From: CAWHXG01 sp963833235
Lineage (GTDB): Bacteria > Pseudomonadota > Alphaproteobacteria > Rhodobacterales > Rhodobacteraceae
DNA length: 64,000 nt
Assembly: GCA_963833235.1 (NCBI GenBank)
Contig: CAWHXG010000001.1
Coordinates: 496,001 to 560,000, forward strand
Direction of reading: 5' to 3'
Shown here: positions 26,395-35,095 of the stretch, in pieces
Layout of the letters: each line of letters starts with the position of its first letter
Position numbering within the stretch: position 1 is the first letter of the stretch
Position numbers and translations under genes: made by a program
The notes under the pieces: generated by a model
Told to the model about the DNA's origin: nothing
What the model saw: the letters and a program-made list of their open reading frames with translations, nothing else
Databases searched by the model: none

Positions 26395-28785
26395 ATGCCC
26401 ACCGAAGACGAGATCTATCGCGCGCTCGTCGGCCCGGGCATCGCCGGGATCGGCCCGATCAACGTCACCGGGGCGGCGCCCTATTCGCTTACCTGGGCGC
26501 TCGACGACGACGGGTTCGCCTTTCCCGGTCTCAAGGCCGACAGGATCGTCAGCTGGGCGCCGTGGCCCGAAGAGCAGGCCACCCATATCCGCGCCGCCCT
26601 GGCCGGGATCGAGGGGCTCGCCAATGTCCGTTTCCGGCAGGTTGCCCGGTCCGATGAGGCCGATCTGGTCTTCGGCAACGTCGGCGAGTTCGTGGAACGG
26701 ATCGCGGGCCTTGGCGGCTTCGCCGTCGACTACACCGAGAGGAACGGGGTCTACGACCACGCGTGGCGCGGCTTCGTCACCGTCGCCGAGGGGTCCGACG
26801 CCGCGACCCACTACCACGAGCTCGGCCACGCGCTCGGCCTCAAGCATCCGTTCGAGGGCAAGGACCGTCTGCCGGCCTCGGTCGATCACCTGGGCCTCAC
26901 CCTGATGAGCTACAGCCACGATCCCGCCGAGGCGGAGCGTGAGGCCGCGGTCACCGCATTCGGGCTCTACGACGCGATCGCCCTGCAAGGGCTCTGGGGC
27001 GCGGCCGGCGGGGTCGCAGGCGAGGATACGGTCTATGCGCTGCCGGGCGGGGCCGCGGCGGCGGATTTGCCGGGCGCCGCGACCGCGGCCTTGCAGGGGG
27101 TGCTTCACGATACCGGCGGGTACGACGTGATCGACCTGCGGCTTGCCGCGGAGGACGGGCGCCCGCGCTTCGATCTGATCGACCTGAACCCGGGCACCGC
27201 CAGTTCGGGTTGGCTGGGCGACGCCCTGCTGCGCTTCGCCATCGCCCCCGGCACGGTGATCGAGGCCGTCTACGGGCCGCTCGGCCACGACGCGACGATC
27301 CTCGGCAACGATGCCGGCAATCTCATCGCCGGCCAGGGGGTCCTCGTAGGCGGCGCGGGCGACGACACCCTGCGCAGCGACCTGCCCGGCCATGGCGCGG
27401 CATCGCTGCAGGGCGGGGCGGGCGACGACGTGCTGACCGGCGGCGCGGGCGACGACCGGCTGGAAGGCGGCGCCGGGGCGGACCGGCTGGAAGGCGGCCG
27501 GGGCGACGACGTGCTGACGGGCGGCGCCAACGCGGCGCCCGGGTCGGGCGCGTCCACCCGGTCGCTCGGCGATTTCGGCGCCTCGCGCGCGGCCGGCGGC
27601 TGGTCGGATGCGCATCGCTTCCCGCGGGCCCTGGCGGATGTGGATGGAGACGGCCGGCTCGACATCGTCGGGTTCGGCGGTGCGGGCGTTCTGGTGGCGC
27701 GCGGCACGATCGGCGGCGGCTTCGCCGACCCGGTGCGGGCCATCGACGACTTCGCCCGCGGCCAGGGCTGGAAGGATGCGTTGTCCTTTCCCCGGCGGCT
27801 GGCCGACGTCGATGGCGACGGGCGCGCCGACATCCTCGGCCTCGGCGCGGCGCGCGGCTACGTGGCCTATGGCCAGGCAGACGGCCGGTTCGCCGGCTTC
27901 TCCGCCATCGAGGCAGGGTTCACCGCCGCCACGGGCTGGGCGGGCGACGCGCGCTATCCCCGCCATGCGGCCGACGTGAACGGCGACGGGCTGGCCGATC
28001 TGGTGGGCTTCGGCGGCAGCAGCACCTTCACCGCCCTCGGACGGGGAGACGGCACCTTCGGGGAGGTCACCCGGGCGCTCGGCGATTTCAGCCAGGCCCA
28101 GGGCTGGCAGACGGACGAGCGGTTCCCCCGCATCCTCGGCGACGTGAACGGCGACGGGCGCGCCGATATCGTGGGCTTCGGCGCGTCGCGCACCTTCACC
28201 GCGCTCGGCCAGTCCGACGGCGGCTTCGGCCCGCTGCGGGTGGCCATCGCGGATTTCGCCGGCGCCCAGGGCTGGAACGGCGCGGACGCCTTGCCGCGCC
28301 TTCTGGGCGACGTGAACGGCGATGGGCGTACCGACATCGTGGGCTTCGGCGCGCGCACCACCTTCGCGGCTCTTGCGCGGGCCGACGGGACCTTCGGCGA
28401 AATCGCTCCGCTCTCGAAGGAGTTTCACGCCGCCGCGGGCTGGGCCAGCCAAGCGGAGACCCCGCGCGCGCTCGGCGATCTCGATGGCGACGGCCGGGCC
28501 GACCTGCTGGGCTTCGCGGCGGACGGCGTGCGCAGCGCGGTGACCGGCACGGGCGGCGATAAGTTCGTCTTCTCCCCCGGCTGGGGCGCCGACCGGATCA
28601 CCGATCTGGAGCCCGGCGACAGGATCGCCTTCACGGGCGACCCCGGCCTCGGCGGCTTCGAAGCCCTGCTGGGCCACGCACGTCAGGAGGGCGACGATAC
28701 CGTGATCGCCCTGCGCGACGACCGCCTGACCCTCGAGGACGTGGCGCTCGCCGATCTGTCCGCCGCCGATTTTCTCTTTTCCTGA
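26395..28785 (+). CDS. serralysin-like zinc metalloprotease with RTX repeats and six FG-GAP-type repeats
   Basis: 796 residues, no N-terminal signal peptide. Domain order: an M10-type protease domain with zinc site H141-E-L-G-H145-ALGLK-H151-P and Met-turn LMSYSHD (Met171); RTX calcium-binding nonapeptides (GGAGDDTL, GGAGDDVLTGGAGDDRLEGG, about 303-382); six repeats of exactly 56 residues (about 388-718), each with a D-V/L-D/N-GDG-x-x-DI/L-x-G core; and a C-terminal segment GGDKFVFSPGWGADRITDLEPGDRI typical of type I secreted RTX proteins. Known serralysins are exported by type I systems and fold on binding calcium outside. No transporter gene is nearby. GTG 26374 is an alternative start. Substrate unknown. 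Confidence 0.88.
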   Translation: MPTEDEIYRALVGPGIAGIGPINVTGAAPYSLTWALDDDGFAFPGLKADRIVSWAPWPEEQATHIRAALAGIEGLANVRFRQVARSDEADLVFGNVGEFVERIAGLGGFAVDYTERNGVYDHAWRGFVTVAEGSDAATHYHELGHALGLKHPFEGKDRLPASVDHLGLTLMSYSHDPAEAEREAAVTAFGLYDAIALQGLWGAAGGVAGEDTVYALPGGAAAADLPGAATAALQGVLHDTGGYDVIDLRLAAEDGRPRFDLIDLNPGTASSGWLGDALLRFAIAPGTVIEAVYGPLGHDATILGNDAGNLIAGQGVLVGGAGDDTLRSDLPGHGAASLQGGAGDDVLTGGAGDDRLEGGAGADRLEGGRGDDVLTGGANAAPGSGASTRSLGDFGASRAAGGWSDAHRFPRALADVDGDGRLDIVGFGGAGVLVARGTIGGGFADPVRAIDDFARGQGWKDALSFPRRLADVDGDGRADILGLGAARGYVAYGQADGRFAGFSAIEAGFTAATGWAGDARYPRHAADVNGDGLADLVGFGGSSTFTALGRGDGTFGEVTRALGDFSQAQGWQTDERFPRILGDVNGDGRADIVGFGASRTFTALGQSDGGFGPLRVAIADFAGAQGWNGADALPRLLGDVNGDGRTDIVGFGARTTFAALARADGTFGEIAPLSKEFHAAAGWASQAETPRALGDLDGDGRADLLGFAADGVRSAVTGTGGDKFVFSPGWGADRITDLEPGDRIAFTGDPGLGGFEALLGHARQEGDDTVIALRDDRLTLEDVALADLSAADFLFS
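27556..28560 (+). repeat. six in-frame 168-bp repeats (FG-GAP/VCBS-like)
   Basis: The aspartate codon opening the DxDGDG/DxNGDG core occurs at 27637, 27805, 27973, 28141, 28309 and 28477, a spacing of exactly 168 bases five times. Each unit reads roughly DF..AQGW..D.RFPR.L.DVNGDGRADIVGFG...F.ALG..DG.FG. The core resembles calcium-binding loops of FG-GAP beta-propeller blades. Units 3 to 5 (DVNGDG) are closest to each other. Confidence 0.92.
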
Positions 28786-28834
28786 GGTTGGGGGGCCCAG
28801 GGCCTCCGTCAGGACCCGTCGCGGACCGGCCGCA

Positions 28835-29377
28835 TCACGAGGCGCAGCGCTTCTGGGCGTCCTCGTAGGCGGCGGTGAAGCCGATCAGCGAGAACGTGTC
28901 GGTCGTGACCGTCCCGCGGGAGGAGCGGCCGACCACCTTCGCATCGGCCCCGCGCTTCAGCGCCGTGGCGATCTGCGCATCCTCCACCGGCGAGACCGCC
29001 CAGGCCTCCTCGCCCTCGGTGAACAGCTCGAACTCGCTGCCGCCGACGCTCAGCGTCACCCCGGAGCCGTCGGCGAAGGGGTAGCCGCCCATGAACGAGA
29101 CCTCGCCGGCCCGCTCGCCGCCGGCCCAGAACGACACGAAGAGGTAGATGTCGCCGCGCCGCACCGCCACCACCCGCCCGTCGCGGGTGTTCACCGTCTG
29201 GGTGGGCGCCGAGACGGCCCAGCACTGCTTCGGGTCCTCCTCGACGTAGATCGTCCAGTCGGTCTTGTTGCCGACCCGGTTGGTGCTGTCCTGCGCGGCG
29301 GCGGCCCCGGCGAGGGCGCACAGCAGAAGTGCTGCGGCCGCGCCGGTTCCGGCCTGGCGAATAGCTGCTGCGCCCAT
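28835..29377 (-). CDS. invasion-associated locus B (IalB) family exported protein
   Basis: 180 residues with a Sec signal peptide (AAALLLCALAGAAAAQ, cleavage near residue 28). The mature part matches the IalB family: KTDWTIYVEEDPKQCWAVSAP, RRGDIYLFVSF, EVSFMGGYPF, and the end RGTVTTDTFSLIGFTAAYEDA followed by a terminal Cys that may pair with the Cys of KQCWA. IalB was named in Bartonella for erythrocyte invasion, but homologues are common in free-living alphaproteobacteria where the role is unknown; a periplasmic location is all that can be inferred. ATG 29377. Confidence 0.85.
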   Translation of the reverse strand: MGAAAIRQAGTGAAAALLLCALAGAAAAQDSTNRVGNKTDWTIYVEEDPKQCWAVSAPTQTVNTRDGRVVAVRRGDIYLFVSFWAGGERAGEVSFMGGYPFADGSGVTLSVGGSEFELFTEGEEAWAVSPVEDAQIATALKRGADAKVVGRSSRGTVTTDTFSLIGFTAAYEDAQKRCAS

Positions 29378-29540
29378 CGATCTCGGTCTCCTGCTGTCTG
29401 GCCCGGCCGGCCCGCCTTGCCGGCGGGTCCGGGCCCGCGCCCGTACCTCTGGTTGTGCGCACGTTAGCGTGAAACCGACCGGCGGGAAAAGAGGCGGTCG
29501 TGGTTTTGTGAAGGCGGGGCATGGGGCCGGCGGCGGAGGC

Positions 29541-29591
29541 GGAGGGGCCAGCCCCTCCGCACCTCCCCGGGATATTTGTGGAATATCGAAG
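29541..29591. repeat. paired palindromes between serB and ialB-like gene
   Basis: A perfect 8-bp hairpin GGAGGGGC CA GCCCCTCC (29541-29558) is followed by a second palindrome GATATT TGTGG AATATC (29571-29587). Both lie just beyond the serB stop on the minus strand and may act as 3' structures. The second element (29571-29591) recurs with three mismatches at 45499-45519. Confidence 0.65.
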
Positions 29592-29598
29592 CGCAGGG

Positions 29599-30474
29599 TC
29601 AGGCGGCGAACTCGGTGCGCGTGTAACCCTGCAGGTAGAGGCAGGCGGTCAGGTCGCCATGGGCGATCCGCAGAGCGCACTTGGCCGCGACGGCGGGCTT
29701 GGCGTGCATCGCCACCCCCGCCCCGGCCAGCCCCAGCATCGCCAAATCGTTGGCGCCGTCGCCCACGGACATCGCATCGGCGGGCGCCAGCCCGAGCCGG
29801 CCGAGGGCGGCGCGGAGGGCCACCGCCTTGGCCTCGCGCCCCAGGATCGGCTCGGTCACCCGGCCCGTCAGCCGGCCCGCCGCCACCTCGAGCCCGTTGG
29901 CCTGTACCGCGTCGAAGCCGAGGCGCGCGCCCACCGGTTCGGCGAAGGCCAGGAACCCGCCGGAGACCAGCATCGTCTGCGCGCCCGCCGCCCGCATCGT
30001 CGCCACCAGCGCCGCGGCGCCGGGGGCGAGCGCGATCCTGTCGCGCAGCACCTCGGCCACCAGCGCCGCGGGGCGCCCCGCCAGCAGCGCCACCCGCGCC
30101 CGGAGCGCATCCTCGAACTCAAGCTCGCCCGCCATGGCGCGTGCGGTGATCGCCGCCACCTGCGGGCCGACCCCGGCCACGGCCGCCAGCTCGTCGATGC
30201 ATTCCTGTCCGATCATCGTGCTGTCCATGTCGGCGATCAGCAGCCGCCTGCGGCGCCCCTTTGCCTGTTGCACGCAGAGGTCCACGCCGCGCGCCTGCAG
30301 CGCCTCCCACACCTCCCAGAGGTTGCCGGGCGGCGCGTCCAGGGCGAATTCCGCCGCCTCGCCTTCGGCCAGCCAGTGTGCCGCGCCGCCGCCCCAGGCA
30401 TCGCGCAGCGCCTCCACCGTCGCACGGTCGAGGCAGGGGGCGGCGGGGCTGGTGATCAGGGTGGCTATGTGCAT
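29599..30474 (-). CDS. serB: SerB, phosphoserine phosphatase
   Basis: Last step of serine synthesis. 291 residues, HAD superfamily: motif I LLIADMDSTMIGQECIDE (nucleophile Asp around residue 80), motif II MLVSGGFLAFAEPVGARLG, motif IV SVGDGANDLAMLGLAGAGVAMHAKP. The ~75-residue N-terminal part is the usual regulatory extension. ATG 30474 gives the standard start MHIATLI. Divergent from alaE; serC and serA are 0.6 and 2 kb away, so all three phosphorylated-pathway genes are clustered here. Confidence 0.95.
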   Translation of the reverse strand: MHIATLITSPAAPCLDRATVEALRDAWGGGAAHWLAEGEAAEFALDAPPGNLWEVWEALQARGVDLCVQQAKGRRRRLLIADMDSTMIGQECIDELAAVAGVGPQVAAITARAMAGELEFEDALRARVALLAGRPAALVAEVLRDRIALAPGAAALVATMRAAGAQTMLVSGGFLAFAEPVGARLGFDAVQANGLEVAAGRLTGRVTEPILGREAKAVALRAALGRLGLAPADAMSVGDGANDLAMLGLAGAGVAMHAKPAVAAKCALRIAHGDLTACLYLQGYTRTEFAA

Positions 30475-30578
30475 CGGCGGGCTCCTTGGGCCTGGCGAAA
30501 GCGATAGACCATGGCACGGGGCCGGGCGCCACTCCCCCGGCATCGACTCGCCCCCTTCGGCGGGATAGCCCCCGGGGC

Positions 30579-31046
30579 ATGAAGCCCCTTGTCGTCGACA
30601 GCCTCGCCACCGTGATCTTTTTCACGATCATCCCCGGCCTGACCGAAACCTTCCTCGCCGGCATGGCCTGGGGGGAGGTCGCGGCGGCGCGGGCCACGGC
30701 GATCCCGGTGATGCTGCTGACGGCGCGGCCCTATGGCGCATGGCGCGATGCCGTTCTGGCCCGCGCCGCGCGCTGGCCCCACGCCGCCCGCCTCGGCCGT
30801 GCCCGCGACACCGCCGCCGAGATCGCCGCCTTCCTCAGCTTCCAGGTACCGGTCTACGCGGCGATCCTGGCGCTGGCCGGCGCCGATGCCGCGCAGATGG
30901 GGGCCGCGATCTCGGCCGCGGTCGTCTTCATGGTGCTGCTCAGCCGGCCCTTCGGCCTCTGGCTCGAGCTCTGCCGCCGCCTTGCCGGCCTGCCCCCCAG
31001 ATCGCCCGCCAAATCCCCGCTGGACAGCGGCGCGCCCGCGCCCTAA
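30579..31046 (+). CDS. alaE: AlaE-like L-alanine exporter
   Basis: 155 residues with four membrane segments. Matches AlaE: VDSLATVIFFTIIPGLTETFLAGM, then AARATAIPVMLLTARPYGAWRD, AAFLSFQVPVYAAILALAGAD and a last helix around AAISAAVVFMVLLSRPFGLWL. E. coli AlaE exports L-alanine. The gene lies between serB and serC, 58 bases before serC in the same direction, so it may export a small amino acid whose level is tied to serine synthesis. ATG 30579 has no strong ribosome binding site. Confidence 0.85.
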   Translation: MKPLVVDSLATVIFFTIIPGLTETFLAGMAWGEVAAARATAIPVMLLTARPYGAWRDAVLARAARWPHAARLGRARDTAAEIAAFLSFQVPVYAAILALAGADAAQMGAAISAAVVFMVLLSRPFGLWLELCRRLAGLPPRSPAKSPLDSGAPAP

Positions 31047-31104
31047 TCCCGGCGGCGGGACACCCCTCCCCAACGAGGGGCGCTTATCTGGAAGGGTAGC
31101 ACCA

Positions 31105-32271
31105 ATGGCACAGAACGCCCCGGCCGCGCGGCCGGACACGACGCCCGTGAACCAGCGTTTCTCCTCCGGCCCCTGCGCCAAGCCGCCGGGCTGGTCGCCC
31201 GCGCTGCTGGAAGGCGCCGCCCTCGGCCGCAGCCACCGCGCCGGCATCGGCAAGGCCAGGCTCAAGGCCGCCATCGAGCGCACCCGCGCGATCCTGGGCG
31301 TGCCCGAGGACTACCGCATCGCCATCGTGCCCGCCTCCGATACCGGCGCTTACGAGATGGCCATGTGGACCCTGCTGGGCGCCCGCCCCACCGAGATGGT
31401 CGCCTGGGAAAGCTTCGGCGCCGGCTGGGTGACCGACGCGGTCAAGCAGCTGAAGCTCGACGCCCGCGTGCACGAGGCGCCCTACGGCAAGATCGTCGAC
31501 ATGGCCGCCCTCGACTGGGACCGCGACGTCTGCTTCACCTGGAACGGCACGACCTCGGGCGTGCGGATGCCCGGCGGCGACGCCATCCCGGCCGATCGCG
31601 GCGGGCTGACCCTGTGCGACGCGACCTCGGCGGCCTTCGCGATGGACCTGCCGTGGGACAAGCTCGATGCCACCACCTTCAGCTGGCAGAAGGTGCTGGG
31701 CGGCGAGGCGGCGCACGGGATGCTCGTCCTCTCCCCCCGCGCGGTGGACCGGCTGGAAAGCTACACCCCGCCCTGGCCGCTGCCGAAGATCTTCCGCCTG
31801 ACCAAGGGCGGCAAGCTGATCGAGGGCATCTTCGCCGGCGAGACGATCAACACGCCCTCGATGCTCTGCGTCGAGGATTACCTCGCCGCGCTCGACTGGG
31901 CCGAGGGGTCCGGCGGCCTGAAGGGCCTCATCGCCCGGACCGAGGCGAACGCCGCGGCGCTGGCGGACTATGTCGGCGGCCAGGACTGGCTCGCGCATCT
32001 GGCGGAAGATCCCGCCATCCGGTCCACCACCTCCGTCTGCCTTGCCTTCACCGATCCCGCCGTGGCGGGCGACGCCGCCTTCGCCAAGGCCGTGGCCAAG
32101 CGGCTGGAGGCCGAAGGCGTGGCGCTCGACGTCGCGAGCTACCGCGACGCGCCGCCGGGCCTGCGGATCTGGTGCGGGGCGACGGTCGAGGCGGCGGACG
32201 TGGCCGCCCTCGGCCCGTGGATCGGCTGGGCCTATGCCGCCGAGCGTGCCGAGATGGCCCGCGCCGCCTGA
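31105..32271 (+). CDS. serC: SerC, phosphoserine aminotransferase
   Basis: 388 residues, class V PLP aminotransferase converting 3-phosphohydroxypyruvate to phosphoserine. It belongs to the alphaproteobacterial SerC subgroup: NQRFSSGPCAKPPGW at the N-terminus, GLTLCDATSAAFAMDLPW, the PLP-binding Lys196 in TTFSWQKVLGGEAAHGML, and TINTPSMLCVEDYLAALDW. Start ATG 31105 with GGAAGGG upstream. serA follows after 194 bases in the same direction. Confidence 0.95.
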   Translation: MAQNAPAARPDTTPVNQRFSSGPCAKPPGWSPALLEGAALGRSHRAGIGKARLKAAIERTRAILGVPEDYRIAIVPASDTGAYEMAMWTLLGARPTEMVAWESFGAGWVTDAVKQLKLDARVHEAPYGKIVDMAALDWDRDVCFTWNGTTSGVRMPGGDAIPADRGGLTLCDATSAAFAMDLPWDKLDATTFSWQKVLGGEAAHGMLVLSPRAVDRLESYTPPWPLPKIFRLTKGGKLIEGIFAGETINTPSMLCVEDYLAALDWAEGSGGLKGLIARTEANAAALADYVGGQDWLAHLAEDPAIRSTTSVCLAFTDPAVAGDAAFAKAVAKRLEAEGVALDVASYRDAPPGLRIWCGATVEAADVAALGPWIGWAYAAERAEMARAA

Positions 32272-32405
32272 TCCTGCGGTGCGGCGGAGCGGACTTCGCC
32301 CTGCCGGGCCGCCATATCCGGTCGCCCGCCGGGCCGAGCTCATCCCGCCGCGCCGCCGCCAAACCTTACCGAACTGTCCGATATCCGCGCGCAGGGGTCC
32401 GACAC

Positions 32406-32427
32406 AAGGCCGACCGAAGGCCGACCG
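32406..32427 (+). repeat. 11-bp tandem repeat in the serA leader
   Basis: AAGGCCGACCG occurs twice in a row (32406-32416 and 32417-32427), followed by a partial third copy (AACGCCGAC), 39 bases before the serA start. It could be an operator or simple slippage. Confidence 0.6.
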
Positions 32428-32465
32428 AACGCCGACACTCTGCCGCCAGCCAGAAAGATGCCCTC

Positions 32466-34061
32466 ATGGCCCCGAAAGTCCTCGTCTCCGACAAGCTCTC
32501 CGAAACCGCCGTGCAGATCTTCCGCGACCGTGGGATCGAGGTGGATTTCCTTCCCGACCTCGGCAAGGACCGCGACCAACTTATTGCGAAGATTGGAGAA
32601 TACGACGGCCTCGCGATCCGCTCCGCCACCAAGGTGACCCAGAAGGTGATCGACGCCGCCGGCCGGCTCCGCGTCATCGGCCGCGCCGGCATCGGGGTCG
32701 ACAACGTCGATATCCCGGCCGCTTCCCGCAAGGGTATCGTGGTGATGAACACCCCCTTCGGAAACTCCATCACCACCGCCGAACACGCCATCGCGATGAT
32801 GTTCGCCGTGGCCCGGCAGATCCCCATGGCCAATGCCTCAACCCATTCCGGAAAATGGGAAAAATCGGCATTCATGGGGGTTGAGCTGACCGCCAAGACG
32901 CTTGGCGTGATCGGCGCGGGCAACATCGGCGGCATCGTCTGCGACCGTGCCCGCGGCCTGATGATGAAGGTGATCGCTTATGATCCCTTCCTCGGCGAAG
33001 AGCGCGCCGCGAAGATGGGCGTGCGCAAGGTGGAGCTGGACGAACTTCTTGAAACAGCGGACTTTATCACGCTGCACGTGCCGCTGACCGACAAGACGCG
33101 CAACATCCTGTCGGCGGATGCTATAAGGCGCATGAAGCCGGGAATGCGGATCGTGAACTGCGCTCGCGGCGGACTTGTCGATGAGGCGGCGCTGGCCGAA
33201 GCGCTGAAGAGCGGCCACGTCGCCGGCGCGGCCTTCGACGTCTTCGCCGAGGAACCGGCGACCGAGAACCCGCTGTTCGGCCTGCCGAACGTCGTCGTGA
33301 CCCCGCATCTGGGCGCGGCCACGACCGAAGCCCAGGAGAACGTGGCCCTGCAGGTGGCCGAGCAGATGTCGGACTACCTGCTGACCGGAGCGGTGCAGAA
33401 CTCGCTCAACATGCCGTCGGTGACGGCACAGGAGGCCCAGATCATGGGGCCATGGATCAAACTGGCACAACATCTGGGGGCCTTCGTCGGCCAGATGACC
33501 GACGAACCCGTGACCTCGATCAACGTCCTCTACGATGGCGTGGCGGCGCAGATGAACCTCGCCGCGCTCGATTGCGCCACCCTCGCGGGGTTCCTGCGGC
33601 CCGCCAATGCCGAGATCAACATGGTCTCGGCCCCCGTCGTCGCCCGCGAGCGCGGCATCCAGCTGAGCAAGACCACCCAGGAAAAGTCAGGCGCCTTCGA
33701 CGGTTACATCAAGCTGACGGTTGAGACGAAGAAGCAGACCCGCAGCGTGGCCGGCACCGTCTTCAGCGACGGAAAGCCCCGCTTCATCCAGATCAAGGGC
33801 ATCAACATCGACGCCGAGGTGCACGAGCACATGCTCTATGCCACCAACCGCGACGTGCCCGGCGTCATCGGCACGCTGGGGCTTACGGTGGGCGAGAACG
33901 GCGTGAACATCGCCAACTTCACCCTCGGGCGTACGAAGGCGGGCGAGGATGCCATAGCGCTTCTGCACGTAGACGAGGCGGTTTCCGCCGATCTGGTGGG
34001 CAAGCTCATGGCGCTCGGCAAGTTCCAGCAGGTCCGCCCGCTGGCCTTCGACATCGCCTGA
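32466..34061 (+). CDS. serA: SerA, D-3-phosphoglycerate dehydrogenase
   Basis: First step of serine synthesis. 531 residues, the long type. The substrate and NAD domains show IGRAGIGVDNVD, LGVIGAGNIGGIVCDRA, ARGGLVDEAALAEAL and VVTPHLGAATTEAQ with its catalytic His. After residue 320 come the allosteric substrate-binding domain and a C-terminal ACT domain (NRDVPGVIGTLGLTVGENGVNIANF), so feedback by serine is expected. ATG 32466. Confidence 0.97.
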   Translation: MAPKVLVSDKLSETAVQIFRDRGIEVDFLPDLGKDRDQLIAKIGEYDGLAIRSATKVTQKVIDAAGRLRVIGRAGIGVDNVDIPAASRKGIVVMNTPFGNSITTAEHAIAMMFAVARQIPMANASTHSGKWEKSAFMGVELTAKTLGVIGAGNIGGIVCDRARGLMMKVIAYDPFLGEERAAKMGVRKVELDELLETADFITLHVPLTDKTRNILSADAIRRMKPGMRIVNCARGGLVDEAALAEALKSGHVAGAAFDVFAEEPATENPLFGLPNVVVTPHLGAATTEAQENVALQVAEQMSDYLLTGAVQNSLNMPSVTAQEAQIMGPWIKLAQHLGAFVGQMTDEPVTSINVLYDGVAAQMNLAALDCATLAGFLRPANAEINMVSAPVVARERGIQLSKTTQEKSGAFDGYIKLTVETKKQTRSVAGTVFSDGKPRFIQIKGINIDAEVHEHMLYATNRDVPGVIGTLGLTVGENGVNIANFTLGRTKAGEDAIALLHVDEAVSADLVGKLMALGKFQQVRPLAFDIA

Positions 34062-34120
34062 GAGGCAAGGGGCAAGGCGCCGCTTGCCCCGCCGCCAGGC
34101 CCATCGCAGTCTCGCGTCCG

Positions 34121-34990
34121 ATGGACCAGGATCCCCGCCCCCCCTGGGCGCCCACGCCCCCCGAACGCCCCGCGTCTGGCCTTCTGGGCCTGCGCGGCGC
34201 GCCGGGGCTGACCCTGCACCGGCTCGCCCTGCCCCGGTGGACCTTGCCGGCCCTGCGCGTCGCGGTGATCGCCGACCCGCATGTCTGCCGGCCCTGGCTG
34301 CCGGCCGCACGCCTCGCCGCAATCGTCGAGCAGGTCAACGCCACGGAGCCCGACCTGATCGTGCTGGCCGGCGACTACCTGGCCGACCGCAAGATGCCGG
34401 CGCGCGGCCTGCCCGCCAGCGCCATCGTTCCGCACTTCGCGCGGCTCCGCGCTCCCCTCGGCGCCCATGCGATCCTCGGCAATCACGACTATGCCGATTG
34501 CCGCCTCGCCCGCCGTACCGGGGGTGCGCAAGGCAGCGTCCGCCAGGCGTTCGACAGGCTCGGCAACCCGCTGCTCGTCAACGAAAACAGGTGCCTGGAG
34601 CATCGCGGCGCGCGCTTCTGGATCGTCGGGCTCGACAGCCAGCAAGCCTGCGGGCGGGGCAATCCGGGGCGCGAAGACCCGGCCCGCGCCTTTGCCGGCG
34701 TGCCGCCCGGCGCCCCCTGCCTGCTGCTGGCGCACGAGCCCGATTACTTCGCCCTCGGCGACCCCCGGCCCGTGCTGCAGATCAGCGGCCACACCCATGG
34801 CGGCCAGGGGGTTCTCTTCGGGCGCCGCCCCATGGTCCCCTCGAAATACGGCGATCGCTATGCCCTGGGCCATATCGTCGAGGAGGGACGGCACCTGATC
34901 GTCTCGGCCGGGCTGGGCTATAGCGGGCTGCCCCTGCGGCTCGGCGTTCCCCCCGAGATCACGCTCATCGACCTGCATCCCGCTCGCTGA
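34121..34990 (+). CDS. metallophosphoesterase, YaeI-like
   Basis: 289 residues of the calcineurin-like superfamily. All metal motifs are present: VAVIADPHV (DxH), VLAGDYLADR (GDxxxD), ILGNHDYADC (GNHD), LLAHEPDYF and QISGHTHGGQ. YaeI-like enzymes hydrolyse phosphate esters, some acting on UDP-diacylglucosamine (LpxH-like); the substrate here is not determined. No signal peptide. The first 30 residues are proline rich and the true start might be later. It sits between serA and the hybrid kinase gene. Confidence 0.88.
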   Translation: MDQDPRPPWAPTPPERPASGLLGLRGAPGLTLHRLALPRWTLPALRVAVIADPHVCRPWLPAARLAAIVEQVNATEPDLIVLAGDYLADRKMPARGLPASAIVPHFARLRAPLGAHAILGNHDYADCRLARRTGGAQGSVRQAFDRLGNPLLVNENRCLEHRGARFWIVGLDSQQACGRGNPGREDPARAFAGVPPGAPCLLLAHEPDYFALGDPRPVLQISGHTHGGQGVLFGRRPMVPSKYGDRYALGHIVEEGRHLIVSAGLGYSGLPLRLGVPPEITLIDLHPAR

Positions 34991-35095
34991 GAAGACAGGC
35001 CATTTTCGCTCCTCCCGCCGCCCTTCAGACTTGGGAAACCTCTTTTTGCCATCTTGCCCGACGCAGCGGGCGGCGACCGGGGAACGGGGAACGGA

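Noticed and set aside
27556..28560. Regular 168-bp spacing as a CRISPR or DNA satellite array
   Set aside because: The units are coding, in frame and diverged at synonymous positions; they are protein repeats, with no short identical repeats or unique spacers.
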